From Ditylenchus dipsaci (Eukaryota; Nematoda; Chromadorea; Rhabditida; Anguinidae), in the NCBI GenBank assembly GCA_004194705.1, contig SADC01000189.1, positions 124,001 through 188,000 on the forward strand: a stretch of DNA of 64,000 bases, given 5' to 3'. Positions 17,641 to 28,719 of this stretch are shown piece by piece. Position 1 is the first letter of the stretch; every line of letters begins with the position of its first letter. The translations under genes were made by a program, and so were the position numbers. A model generated the notes under the pieces. It was given only the letters and a program-made list of their open reading frames with translations. It ran no database searches and was not told the DNA's origin.

Positions 17641-18162
17641 CATGGCGTCTCGTGGTAAGTTGAGAGTTGAAAGTATTTAGGCTCTAAGTGTTCTGGTAAT
17701 CCCACCCCAGTGGTGCAGCTGTGCTCCTTCTTTTACTCACCCCCTTTACTGATTGGTAAATGTGACAACTGTAGGGATTGATTATAACTCTGAACGCATG
17801 TCGGCCAAAGTAAAAATCGGATTCAAATTTTGTCGACAAGAGGACTGCATTGTTTGAAGTCGTCTAACTAACTCAGTTACTGCTGAACGATTTGATGGAA
17901 TATATCCCTGTTCTCTGCTTCCACTGGAAGCAATATTCACGCGCGAATCTTGGATGAATTCTGCTTTTTTCTTTTGGATAAGGACTTCAAAGTGCTTATT
18001 GGGGGGGGGGGGTGGGTGGGGACAGGCGCTTCATTGTTGATTACTTGTTCAGGCGTAAGCGTTGGTGAATTAGGCAGCTGAAAACAAAAGATCATGAAAC
18101 CTAGAGATTCTTAATGTTAATAACAGACCATATGGAGCAAGATTTCGATAGCATCATTGGTC
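17641..18162. other. Intergenic
   Basis: A short ATG frame followed by a donor (ATGGCGTCTCGTG|GTAAGT at about 17641) could be a first exon, but no continuation was found. A G-run lies at 18001-18012. Otherwise AT-rich and featureless. Confidence 0.25.
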
Positions 18163-18800
18163 TCATCGCGGCTCAGGGTGGCTATAGTATTCACATCCAG
18201 CAGAGTAGAAACTGTGAAGATTCCATGGCTTTGCTTGTCCACATACTGGCAAATCGCGCAAAACTTCGAAAAAAGGTGCAAGAACTTGATGGACTGCAGT
18301 TAAATAAGCTAGCTGACTTGAATCACGGCTAATTCTCAGTCGATGAGTCTGAGAGATTTGCATGACCTGAAATAATTGAGAAGTCAGAAAAAGTGGATCT
18401 CATAATAGCTTTCAATAATGACTTACCTGAGTATGAATTTCGAGAAAATTTTTAATAGCAGGTATCCACCCACCCCAACGAGTCGGCGAAGGATAACTTA
18501 AGCGCTTTTTTAATTGCCACCCAACAAAGCATCCAGAGCTCCTGTAAAATTGAGGAACGACGTATTTTGAAAATCAACTCTTTCATGCTCTGAACGAAAT
18601 GTTCTGAACGTTCTCTTCATCGTCTTGTGTATCATCATCGTTAGCAGAAACTGAAAATGTGCGAATTATCATGTCTGATAGAGTCGGAACCCATTCTTAC
18701 CAGCTAACTTTCCAAATCTTTTGACAAATGCTGAACCTTGATCAGTCACGAACTTGAAGATGGAGGATAGATCGAGGATAACCAGAATTTGCTTCGTTCT
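18163..18800 (-). pseudogene. hAT/DUF659-like transposase relic, four exon pieces
   Basis: Minus-strand pieces, 5' to 3': 18701 to about 18800, about 18570-18650, 18427-18541 and 18163-18366. The first reads [20 protein letters not shown], like the TD(N/R)GxNFVKA motif of hAT-type/DUF659 transposases. The third reads [19 protein letters not shown], like the TRWGSWLxA motif of the same group. The second is acidic (DDDTQDDEENV) and breaks frame. Splice junctions are plausible (45-60 nt introns). No intact DDE core or hATC dimerisation domain was found, so I call it a relic. Confidence 0.4.
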
Positions 18801-20428
18801 TTTGTTGCGTCTTCTCGACGCAAAGAAGAATGCCCGAAAGTACAAAAAAGCAAAAAATAACTTTTTAATATAGTGGAATTTTGCTAGTATTTTGTTTGTC
18901 GATTTTTTGCTATTTTCTCAACTTTTTCCCCAATACACAAAAAATGTTCTTTCAAGTCTTGTTTCGATTGATAGTCTGCCCAAGCCTTCTTTTTGTAGTT
19001 TGTACTCTCCCTCCTTTTCTTCTTTTTGATTTCAGCTAAAGCGGAAATCAGTCTTGCCTTCTATCTCTGTAAATGTAGCTAGTAAATTTTTTTGCTCTGG
19101 CCAGAGCTAGTAAATAATTATTTTGTAATAAAGGCTGACATTTCTATAATAAAGTAAACTAACCGGCTAAATTCTACAAAAACCCCTTCTATATTCTCTA
19201 AAATCCACACACACAAAAAAAACCTTCAAAATTCCATCCTCCACCTTGACTCTAATTTTGTAATTTCTGGATGTCTAAGCAGCATGCAGATTTCTACACT
19301 TTGAAAAATTTTCGAAGTTCCCCCACAGTTATGGTCCCTTCGTTGTCGGCTATTTTCGACAATAGTGCGGCTCACTGTTATTAACCAGCGTGTTGCGTAT
19401 TCGACGCAAGTGATGTCTACAAATTTCTTCACTTTCCCAGTCTGGAGTTTGGTGGCCTACTAGTTAAGGCATTTCCCTGCGGATCCAAAGGGTGTAGGAT
19501 CAAATATCCCCTCCATTCCCCCCTTTTCCATTTCACGAGCTGTTCGCCGTGGCCGCTCGCGACAAGCGCTCCCAGATGTTCTTATTTATTATTAAAAAAT
19601 GTGTACTTATTTTTGGTCTCCGAATCTTATTATTTAAAAAATTTTTACGCTAAATATTATTTTTTAGCAGCAAAGAAGTGTTTTTTTTCTCAAAAATCTA
19701 AGATCTCTGTTTAAGAGGGATTAATAAGCGATTCGTCCTTTTACTTAGCTGGAGAATAAGCATGCAAGTCAAGAATTGCAAAACTGACCCGAAAATTACT
19801 TTCTAAAATACAAGATTTTTGGAAAAGTCGTTTTTGGGAAAAAAAACTAAACTGAAACCGAAAACCGGGTTTAAAAACGTTTTTTTGTGAACCGACCGAT
19901 CTCAAAAAAACCGACCGAATCCAACCTTAGTTTAGAAAAACTGATTAAGAAAGGTTTTAACATGATTTTAATATGATTATAAAATGCACTGAATGAAAAA
20001 ATTCTGTCAACATTTTTTAAGCCACAAAAATGTCTAAACTTGTTTAAAAAATTGCATATAGACATGCATGTTCTTATGGGTTTTTTAACTATGGTCAAGT
20101 CCCCATGACATAAGTCCCCTGCTACTCCCTAGAAGTCTACTTTAAGCTGTGTCCCATCATTTTAACTACCGATTTTTGTCTTCGGAAAGGGGAGACACCC
20201 ATGATCCCCAAAACCCCAAGACAAACGTGCTCCCATGCTAATCAACTGAAAAAACACGAAAACAATGTTGGGTATCAGTGCACTTTGGGTTTCACTGAAA
20301 AAAACAAGAATCTCAGTTTTTCTGGGGACTGCATTTTTTAGAAAGAAAAAAAGCGTTGCGCTAAAATCTCAGTAATCATTAGTAATCAACTGCATATTAT
20401 TTTTTACAAAGGCTGAAATTTTTAAGCT
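18801..20428. other. Intergenic, with a tRNA-like stretch
   Basis: AT-rich sequence with no credible exon; the open frames are short and unrecognised. A tRNA-like segment lies at 19447-19515. Confidence 0.35.
19447..19515 (+). repeat. tRNA-like sequence, probably SINE head or pseudo-tRNA
   Basis: GGTGGCCTACTAGTTAAGGC (box-A like) is followed by CCTGCGGATCCAAAGGGTG (anticodon-arm like) and TAGGATCAAATATCCC (box-B like). The T-loop has drifted (GATCAAATA instead of TTCGAATCC) and the acceptor stem does not close well. It looks like a tRNA-derived SINE head rather than a working tRNA. Confidence 0.4.
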
Positions 20429-23193
20429 TTGGTGGAAAAAGAAAAGCAGTTACAAGCCACACGCAAACAAAGCCAACGAAAAACAATTCACTGTTTTTCA
20501 TGCAGTAATAAATTTCCTCCGGAACAGATTTTTATTTGCCGTACATGCAAAGCAGCCACAGACATCTCAGGAAAGGTTAGTTTTGTGCTAAACGATGAAA
20601 AAATAAGAAGAATACATTTTTAGTTAGGCTTTTGCTCAATGTGTGTAGTCAAAGAGCACAATGGTCATGATGTTTTGCAGCAGTGCATGTTAGCAACACC
20701 AGATTTCATTGAAAAAGCAATTTCTGAGATGAAATCTATGCAAAATGACTTGTATAAATTCATGGAGACTAACCAGGCGATCATATGCGACATTATAAAT
20801 GCACAGACGGAACTTCAAACTTTGTTTAAATGTGCTGAAATGGTGAGACACTAAAGCAAAATGCCTCGTCTGATTCGGAAGTCTTTGTACCTCCAAAATT
20901 TTAGGTCCTTTTTATATGGGTATATAATATCGATTATATAGAATTCTTGCAAAACAAAAAGGCTAGACAAGTGTTGTTCTAGGCTGATTTCACTGCGAAA
21001 AATACGAAATTAATGTTACAGAATGGTTCGAATATTTCCAATTTTTTATTTTGGCCATAACTTTTTAAATTAGACGTTTTCAGCCAAGAATTAGCTTTTA
21101 TTCAATAGAAAAAATGCGGAGAATTTTTCGTTTACCAAATTTGCAAAACATTATTTCATTAAACAACATTCAACAAAAAAAAACTTTACAATGAAAACCT
21201 CAAAAATTTTTTCATTAGTAAAAGTTCATTGATGGGTGAGCCATGTTCTATGAAAATTCTATGAAATTCTGCTGGATCCTGATGAAATGAACACGAATTG
21301 TCTAAAGTCCGGGTTATGTTAGAAATAAAATAAAGCAAATGTTTCAAATTTACCAAGAATCGAATTTAAAAGAAAAAAGTGTCGAATAAGCTACTGAATG
21401 GATTCACCGCCTCTCCTCTGTTAAATTAAAATAAAATCTCAACAAAAACAGGACACTGAAAAAGTTGTGGCTAATAGAAATAGTTTCTAAATGAAATGTC
21501 CTGAGCAGAAATAACATGTCTTCCGTGTTTTTGCAGTTAAATCAGCCTAGGAAGTGACGTCACTCGGGCTTTCACGGCTCGATAATGTTATCATGGGTGT
21601 CAAAAAACCAGGATAACCCTCGAGGCATTGAATAAAAATTCCGTTAAACTATTGCTATTTCCATCGTCTAACTCACTGCTGGGGTCATGCCATGCACGAA
21701 AAATCAAACGGCAAAGTACCTAAAATTTTGTAGATACATAACTTTCGAAAAAATTAGCCACCTTTAGAGTGTTGCTTGTGCACTCAGAAGTCTGAATTTA
21801 ATTACCGTATTTCCTCTAATAAGCGCCCCCGCTCTAATAAGGTCCCCCCCCCGCCCCCTCGACTTTGAGGGTCTGGATCTCAGTGTAGAAGCCATATTTT
21901 GCAAAGCTGTTTGATACGTTTTCTTAACTCCCACGAGCTCTACCGATTCCACTTTTTAGATTTTGGTTGAGCACCCAAAAATCTCGAAATCGAATTCCAA
22001 ATTTTCCGATTTTCGGAGGTTTGAAAAATAAGATATAGAGGATATTAGAGGAAATAAAAAGTAAACTTAGGAAATTTAGGAAACTTAGGAAATAAAAAGT
22101 AAACCTTTCAAAAGTAAACTTATTAGAGGAAATACGGTATTTAATTATTTTTAACTGGTTATTTGGATTTTTTCGAAAGACTGGACTTTATCAGTGAATT
22201 TTCGAAATTTCGAAATCATCATTTGGAACAAGGAAAACACAATTTCATAAGTGAAAAATTATTTTTACAAATGGAAAAACAAATTTGATTGTGAAATTCA
22301 GTATTTTTTAAAATAGGTTACGGGAGAAAAAATTATTTGTTTTTAAAATTCAGACTTTTGAGGTCTTACATTATTATCTAAATAAATTTATAGTTTTTTA
22401 CTTCAGAAATATAAAGAGCAACTGGCTTCGTCTGAAATCATGTTATCAAACCAGAATAACTTTTATTTAAAAACTGATGTTCAAGAACAAGTACGATCAG
22501 CGAGTGAAAGCACAACATTTCTTAGAAGCATTCGTACAAAAACAATTAATTCTCTACCAGATATCAAAAGACAAATGAATGAGTTGAGTGCTATTCTAAG
22601 ACATTTTGTTGAAGTTCCAAGTCCCAATCACGAAAAAGTTATGCAAATCGAAAACAAAAGGTATTTTTAGCTTTAACCCTCTCTCTACTAAAATTTTGAA
22701 TATTTTAAATCAAATTTTTTTAAACGTTCCTTATAATTTTCAAAATGCATGTACAATCAAAGCTCGAGGATTTAACATTTGGGGACCGAGTCCAGGTGTA
22801 CGCTAATACGAGCTGTATCCACCTTTAGGTGGCCTTTGCCACCTTTTCTAAAGTTTTGCCATCTTTTTGAAAATTGAAAGGTGGCATTTTTATTGTGATT
22901 TTGTAGAAATGCTATCTTCTTGAAATTTTCATTTTAAATGTCACCTTTTGAAAAAAAATTGCCACCTTTTTTGTAATTTGAGCTGGTCACCCTGGCTGGA
23001 TGTTGAATCAGGGATTTCTTTGACGGAGTTGATTATATTTAAAGGGACCGACTTAAGGTCTATGTTAAATCGAGCTGCTTACAAGTGATTTTTGTGAAAG
23101 TTACATCTTTCTGTGTACAATATATATTATCTTGACATTTCAGAAACTTAAACAAAGCCTTTTATGAAATAGTCAACAACGAAGGCAGTCAGA
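20429..23193 (+). CDS. B-box zinc-finger / coiled-coil (TRIM-like) protein, 5' part
   Basis: Exons 20429-20575, 20624-20842, 22407-22660 and 23144-23193, all GT/AG with matching phases (0, 0, 2). The first intron is only 48 nt. The start is Met at about 20429 (the exon may reach further back to the acceptor near 20427). CFSCSNKFPPEQIFICRTC followed by CSMCVVKEHNGHDV gives CxxC...CxxC...CxxC...H-x2-H, the zinc-ligand pattern of a B-box. The rest (KAISEMKSMQNDLYKF, KYKEQLASSEIMLSNQ, DIKRQMNELSAILRHF) is helical and coiled-coil like, as in TRIM proteins. No RING is visible upstream. Later exons were not located; the 1.5-kb second intron holds a MITE (21803-22139). Likely a cytoplasmic scaffold, but no substrate can be named. 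Confidence 0.6.
21803..22139. mobile_element. MITE, TACCGTATTTCCTCTAATAAG ends
   Basis: Begins TACCGTATTTCCTCTAATAA and ends with the inverted TTATTAGAGGAAATACGGTA. Two further copies lie at 32756-33010 and 34320-34559 and share the interior (CACGAGCTCTACCGATTCC, GAGCACCCAAAAATCTC). It lies in an intron of the B-box gene. Confidence 0.85.
22755..23085. mobile_element. Foldback with TGCCACCTTTT words
   Basis: Outer inverted words AGCTCGAGGATTTAACATTTGG and GTCTATGTTAAATCGAGCT. Inside, TGCCACCTTTTCTAAAG, TTGAAAGGTGGCA and TTGCCACCTTTTTTG alternate in both orientations. Confidence 0.55.
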
Positions 23194-23967
23194 GTAAGTT
23201 CTTCAGGAAAACAAGTTAGTAAAAATGTATGTAAAACTAGACAGCTCCACGCACAAAATTCTAATTTTCATGCTCTTTTAACGAAAAAAAACCCTTATTT
23301 ATGTGTAAATTTTCTTATCTGGTGCGTTCGAAACTTTTCAAAGCACATGCAGAGCACCTCCAGCACGTAAAAAACACAATTTGTAACAATGAAACCATGC
23401 CTAGCCATGACAGAAAAATGAAAATTTTTCTTGTATTCCTATTTTGTAGCCTGAACTCTGGCGAACTCAGAATAGATAGAGACTTTTAAAAATAAGTTTT
23501 TTAATGCCCAGCAGTACTCGTTTGAAGTTGGTCGATGCCAAAGTCGGTGCCAATTCATCAGCTGCCAATTTATTTCACTCTTCAGCTTTTAATGACTTTA
23601 GCTCTAATTTCGTGTGATCAGCAACACAATCGCAATAGCTCATTCAAAATCAATTCAAAACTCATTAAAACTGATTTAAAACTCATCAACCAACAATTTT
23701 CGGAAAACAGGCTAGAGTTTGAAAAATTTTGATTTATTGAAAATGCTTGAGTTAAGAAAGAAACTCCTTTTTGACCTTCTTTTTTGTGGCTGGCGATGCT
23801 TATTTTATCGCATACTGTAGCGCTGTATCTGTGCTACAAAACAAACTCGAAAACATTTAGTGTGTCTAAACAAGCACTTTTTGAAAGCAGGTGGTTAAAG
23901 GTAGAAAAAAGGATTTGACGTTAAACTTTTTCTGCACGTGAGACTGCGCTAATATATAAACTTGCTT

Positions 23968-25346
23968 CAACAGGGTGGCGCAAAAAAAACGTCACCCTTT
24001 TGAAAACTGTTTATCTCCAGGATTTATTTCTGATATCATGCATGTGATATACCAATTTGTAGCTAAGATAACGGACTTTCGAAAAAAAAAGATTGCTATA
24101 TATAAGAAAAAAAGAGTACTGAAATGGCCGTTGCAAAAAGAGTCATTTTGGCCCTTTTTCATTAATATCAGTAAAAAAAAGCCTTGGTCGCTCCTGTTGA
24201 GTTTTTTGAAAAAAAAGTCAACAATTTTTTTTCGAAATTCTTATCTCCAAACGTCCTGAAAAGTGTTTTTTACACTTGTAACTGAAGGCCAACTTTTTTC
24301 GAGGAGTGGTTCATTCTCACAGACACTTTTTTAATCGACTTGTCCTTCAAAATATCTGTATTATCTGGATTGAACCGACCGGCCCGGGTTATTTTTCGAT
24401 CCCGCGAAAATCAGAAAATTTAGAGGTTGATCACGAGATTTTCGGGCGCTTAACTAAAATCTAATAAGTCGAATTGGTAGAACTCGCCTGTCTAATACTG
24501 ATATTCGTCTCTGCACAACTTTTTTTTTCCTAACACTGTTGGTTTTAAGTAGCCCTAAAAATTTATCGGGAGAGGTGAAAGCAAGTAATATTTCGGGAGG
24601 GGTAAAAACGAGTATCTTCTCAAACACAGAGTAGTCAAAATCAAAAATAAACTTGTCTTGGTCGGTTTTTTTATTCGAATATCAGACCAGAGAAAAAATG
24701 CTTGTATGAAAGCGCAGCTTTTTAAATCTACGTTTATTTAATTTCTCAAAATGTTGAGATTTTGATGAGTAACTATTGTTTTCAAAATATGCGGTCATTT
24801 TGAAAACTTGTCACTTTCACTGGTCAGAAAAGCGTGTTTCAACCGCTTATCACTGTGTTGTAGCCCAGTTCGGCAGCTACATAACGCAATCAAAGGATTT
24901 TTGTCTGAAAATCTTAGTGTTGAGTTATGGACTTTTGAAGAAATGAAAAAAACCCAAGTTTTTTCAATTTTTTCGGGTTTTGGTCATTTTTCATTTTTTT
25001 TCAAAAACCTGTTTTTCTACAACAAATTTTTTAAAAATTTTCTGTAAAATCGGTTTTGCAGCTCTCGAACTGCGCTCTAACACAAGATTAAAATGTGAAA
25101 GAGCACAATACCGTGCATATAGTTTTTGATCAATGTAAGTGATAAAAATGCTAGTCAAGTTCTCAAAATGACCGCATTTATTGAAAACAATGGTTAGTTA
25201 TCAAAATTTCGACATTTGAGGAGTTGGAAAATACACAAAGAGTCAAAGGTCCGCGCTTTTATACAAGCAATTTTTTTCCCTAAACTGATGTTAAAATTTC
25301 AAACAATACGAAAACAAATTTACTTTTTATTTGGACCACCCTGTTA
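23968..25346. mobile_element. Tc1/mariner-like non-autonomous element with nested foldback
   Basis: Ends AACAGGGTGGCGCAAAAAAA and GGACCACCCTGTTAC pair as inverted repeats of the CAGGGTGG type seen at 375. An inner foldback (24690-25285) has arms ATGCTTGTATGAAAGCGC and GCGCTTTTATACAAGCA, pairing over much of their length. No transposase frame. Confidence 0.6.
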
Positions 25347-26729
25347 CTAGGGTAGGATTTCGCTCGGGAAAATTTTTCAGAAAATTCTCCAAACCCGAAA
25401 TCTGCAAAATCTGTTGTCATTTTTTGCTACGTCCTTAACTATTCGTCGTTAACTGTGCGCATACGAGAAGCTCTACATATATCAACAGGAAGCTATCCAC
25501 GGGGCACAACTGACTCAGAATATGTGAGATATACCAGCCTTGAATCTTTATTATCTTCTCTTGACTATGAAAAATTTTTGGATAACAAAAAAATATTTTT
25601 AGCTAAAAAATTCAGATCCCAAAAATATTTTTTATCGAGCGATATCACCTTTCGGGCAAATTTATAACCATTCGCAGAAATTTGGAGTGAGGATCTTTTC
25701 AAGCAAATAAGTACGCGTTTTTCTGAATCTTTTAACAAAAAATGGTCACTTTTTTTTTAAATTTATTTTGATCTAGAAAAAAACCTAAAAATTTCGGAAA
25801 CAATTTCTTGATAAATTTTTGGTAAAGGGACGTTTGTCCGGCTTTATGCATTTTCAAATTAACGGTCATTCTGTAAATTATTTCAACGGATATCGCTCAT
25901 TTCCACGGGTTGAAATCATTTTTCCTATTCTGTTTGCTTCTAATCATTCCTTGCCATCTCTTTGTAGTAAGTCGTAAGAATTAAAAGACAAACGTTTCAT
26001 CGACTTTATGCAAATGCATAAAGTCGGACAAACGTCAACGCACCAAATTTTTCGTCTGCCAAGCAAACCCTGTACACACATTTTTTCAGAAGATGAATCG
26101 TCTTATTTCGAAATATCTCTAGATCAGATGATAAGATTTAGATTTCCAGTGCCTGATTTGACGTTTGTGATTTTTCAGACTAGCAACTTTAACAAATTCC
26201 AAAGTTACATAGAAGGTAAGACAATATCTTTCAATTATCAAATAGTATATCAGACACAATGAATAAATCTTTTAATCTTCCTATTATGTTTAAAATTTTC
26301 AAAGACATTTTCTGTAATTTTGCAGAAGTCAATAAGTAAACTTGTTACCGTGTTTTTAAATTTAAATGGTAAAAATTCTTTGCATCCTTATATGCTGCGA
26401 GATTTGCACCTGATTTTTTTCACATCAAGATTTACGCCGCCAGAATCGCGACACAAGATTGACTACTGTTCGAAAAGAGACTGTGAGAGTTGTACAGCGA
26501 GATTTGCGCCCGGATATTTACGATGTATTTTTCGTACTGTAAGATTTCCGACGCTATAGTTTTATTGGGCGAAATTGTAGGTGTTTTACAAAACGATCGG
26601 CATAATCTACGATCGGCATAAATAAGAAACCTTGCAATTTTCAGGACCAGACTGTCAAAAAAGAACTGGCAAAACCCTGCAAAATCATTGAAAAAGGGAA
26701 AATCAAAGATGAAGCGTAAAATCTTGCAG

Positions 26730-27265
26730 TAGGAATGAGCATTTTGCCTTCTCGTAAATTAAAAATGGCAAACAAAGGCGAAAAAATTGCCCTTTTCTGC
26801 CTTAGAAGGCAATTTGCCCAAAGGGCAAATTGCCTATTTACTTCTATTCGCGCAATGTTCTCTGAGGGATGTTTATTTTTGGTAGGTTCTGAGTCATTTA
26901 TATGCAAAATTGTTTGATTACACGTCGAATTCATGTTCAGCGCAGTCGATTTACTTGAAAAACGGCTCTTAAAATTTAAAAGACACTGTCAAATTTCAAA
27001 TTTAAAAAATCAAAAATTTTTTTAATTTGAATGTTTTTTGTTTTGAGTGAAATTTCAGATCACAGTGGGTTCTTACTAAAATAGTGGTTTTAGAAGCAAA
27101 TCGAACACGCTGAACATGAATCCGACGTGTAATCCAACAATTTTGCATATAAATGACTTAAAACATACCGAAAAAAATTGCCTTTCATGACAAAAAAGGG
27201 CAAGTTTCTTGCTCTTTTTTGCCCTTTTAAATTTACAAGAAGGCAAAATGCTCATCTCTGTCTTG
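26730..27265. mobile_element. Foldback with GGGCAA/TTGCCT words
   Basis: Ends GAATGAGCATTTTGCCTTCT and GAAGGCAAAATGCTCATC are inverted. The arms contain repeated TTGCCCTTTT, GGGCAAATTGCC and AAAGGGCAA. The inner arms AATTCATGTTCAGCG / CGCTGAACATGAATCCG also pair. Confidence 0.7.
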
Positions 27266-27826
27266 CAGTACACAAAAATGCAGCCCCAATATTCGTGCGC
27301 AAATCTTGCAGTTCAAATCTCGCAGTCTTTTGTCAAACGGTTTTGAAGCTTGCGGACAATTTTTGCGTCATATACGCTTGTTTGCATACTGTTAGGCGCG
27401 AATTGTGAAGTACATAAGAATGCAGCGCAAATTTTCGAGCACATGTCTTGCAGTTCAAATCTCACACTTTCTCTAATCGCATTATAAATCATATGATCTC
27501 AGTTCTTATTGCTCAACTCTTACACGCCCTAAAAACACCTTCACACAGCAGATAAACGAGCCCATCAATTTTTTTTAAATTCAAAAAAGGATTCAATTTA
27601 TTATTAGATAATGCGAAAAACTTAAAAAAATTAATTTATTGCTCATTTTTGAAAGCAAAAAGAAATCTTCTTGCAACAAAAAAGTCCTACGATAGAAAAA
27701 AGTCTTTCCGCAGCACGGAAAAGCTTTACCCACGATGAACGGGAATAAAATTTTCGTAAAAAAATATCGGTAACAGGGTTTCTTATTGACTTCTGCCAAA
27801 TGTTTTTTAATGTATATCCTTTTCAG

Positions 27827-28066
27827 AAAAAATTTGTTTCACAATGGATGGTGACAAGTAGTTATTGAAGGCTTATCTAAACTTACTGCAAATATGATAA
27901 AAATGCACCAACTGATATTAGTATGGTTGACTACTTCAAGAAACGCTATAACTACACTATTAAATACCCTGATCTACCATGTGCTGTTGCAGATTGCACA
28001 TTTTACCCATTAGAAACTTTAAAAGTACAAGGATTATTTCAAGTCTGCTCTATTCGGACTACTTAA
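27827..28066 (+). pseudogene. Argonaute-family fragment, end of PAZ and linker L2
   Basis: After an acceptor at 27826, one frame reads QVVIEGLSKLTANM and, after a one-base shift, the next reads TDISMVDYFKKRYNYTIKYP followed by DLPCAVADC and FYPLETLKV. The motif xVxxYFKxRYxxxLKYPDLPC...YxPLE is the conserved segment between the PAZ and MID domains of Argonaute/PIWI proteins (small-RNA binding). The frame ends at TAA at 28064-28066. I found no PIWI catalytic residues (DEDH) or MID domain in the flanks. It is therefore either one exon of a gene whose other exons I missed, or a relic. Family call good; functionality doubtful. Confidence 0.6.
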
Positions 28067-28719
28067 TAAGTTTCTAATTGATACAGAAAAAAAGCAGTTT
28101 TTCTGATATATAATCATTTTTTGTTCAGATTATTTTTTCACATTTTTTTCTGTCTGAATTTTTACCAGTAATTTTTCTTGACTCTTAAAAGAATAAAATT
28201 TTCGACGCAGAATTGAAAGAGCCTCATTCCAGTGGTTTGAACTTGCATTCGTAAGGAGTTGAAAAAAGCAAGCACGGAGGCTAAAGTCCAGAATCCTCCC
28301 TGGCTTGAAAATAGCAAAAATGGTGTTCTAAGGCCGTTTTAGCTACCTTTAAAGAACAAGAAACTTGATGAGCATAGCAATTTCAGGAATTCAAATTCAT
28401 GCGGGACTACCCTAATTTTGTCCATAATGTTTTCGAATTAATTTTTCTAGACCATTTAAAATTTGAATTCTACTTAAAAGTCAATTTTTAACACTTACTC
28501 ATATGAGTCAGTTGTGGAGCCATGTAAGACGGCTAACTTTTCCGATCTGGCAAAATTGGGCTCGACTAGTGTGAAGTTCTATATTTTGGAAAAATTGTAC
28601 AAGCAAAATGTTTTACAACATTATTGACAAACATATGGTGGTCCTGTGCGAAATCGAAATTTCCAAATTGCTGTGCTTATCAAGCTGCATCATTCTTCAA
28701 CGTAAAAAGCGACGGAAAA
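28067..28719. other. Intergenic
   Basis: AT-rich, no recognisable exon or repeat structure beyond scattered MITE-like words. I looked for downstream Argonaute MID/PIWI motifs here and saw none. Confidence 0.35.

Larger units (their letters stand above)
23194..27826. other. Intergenic or long intron, transposon-rich
   Basis: No confident exon. It holds the CAGGGTGG element (23968-25346), an inverted unit at 25830-26037 (GACGTTTGTCCGGCTTTATGC / GCATAAAGTCGGACAAACGTC), MITE fragments near 26590 (ACGATCGGCATAA), and the TTGCC foldback (26730-27265). Open frames at 25455-25667 and 26008-26262 are unrecognised and overlap or abut repeats. If the B-box gene continues, its further exons would lie here. 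Confidence 0.4.

Noticed and set aside
17641..17660. ATGGCGTCTCGTG|GTAAGT as the first exon of a gene
   Set aside because: No downstream exon in matching phase could be identified.
16992..17663. A 223-codon open frame with Asp-Leu and Asp-His repeats
   Set aside because: It starts inside a MITE and runs through the GACCTC array; the remainder shows no recognisable domain.
19440..19520. A functional tRNA gene
   Set aside because: The T-loop is drifted and the acceptor stem does not close, so a SINE head or pseudo-tRNA is more likely.
25455..26262. Exons of the B-box gene at 25455-25667 and 26008-26262
   Set aside because: No matching phases or recognisable protein; the second overlaps an inverted repeat (25830-26037).
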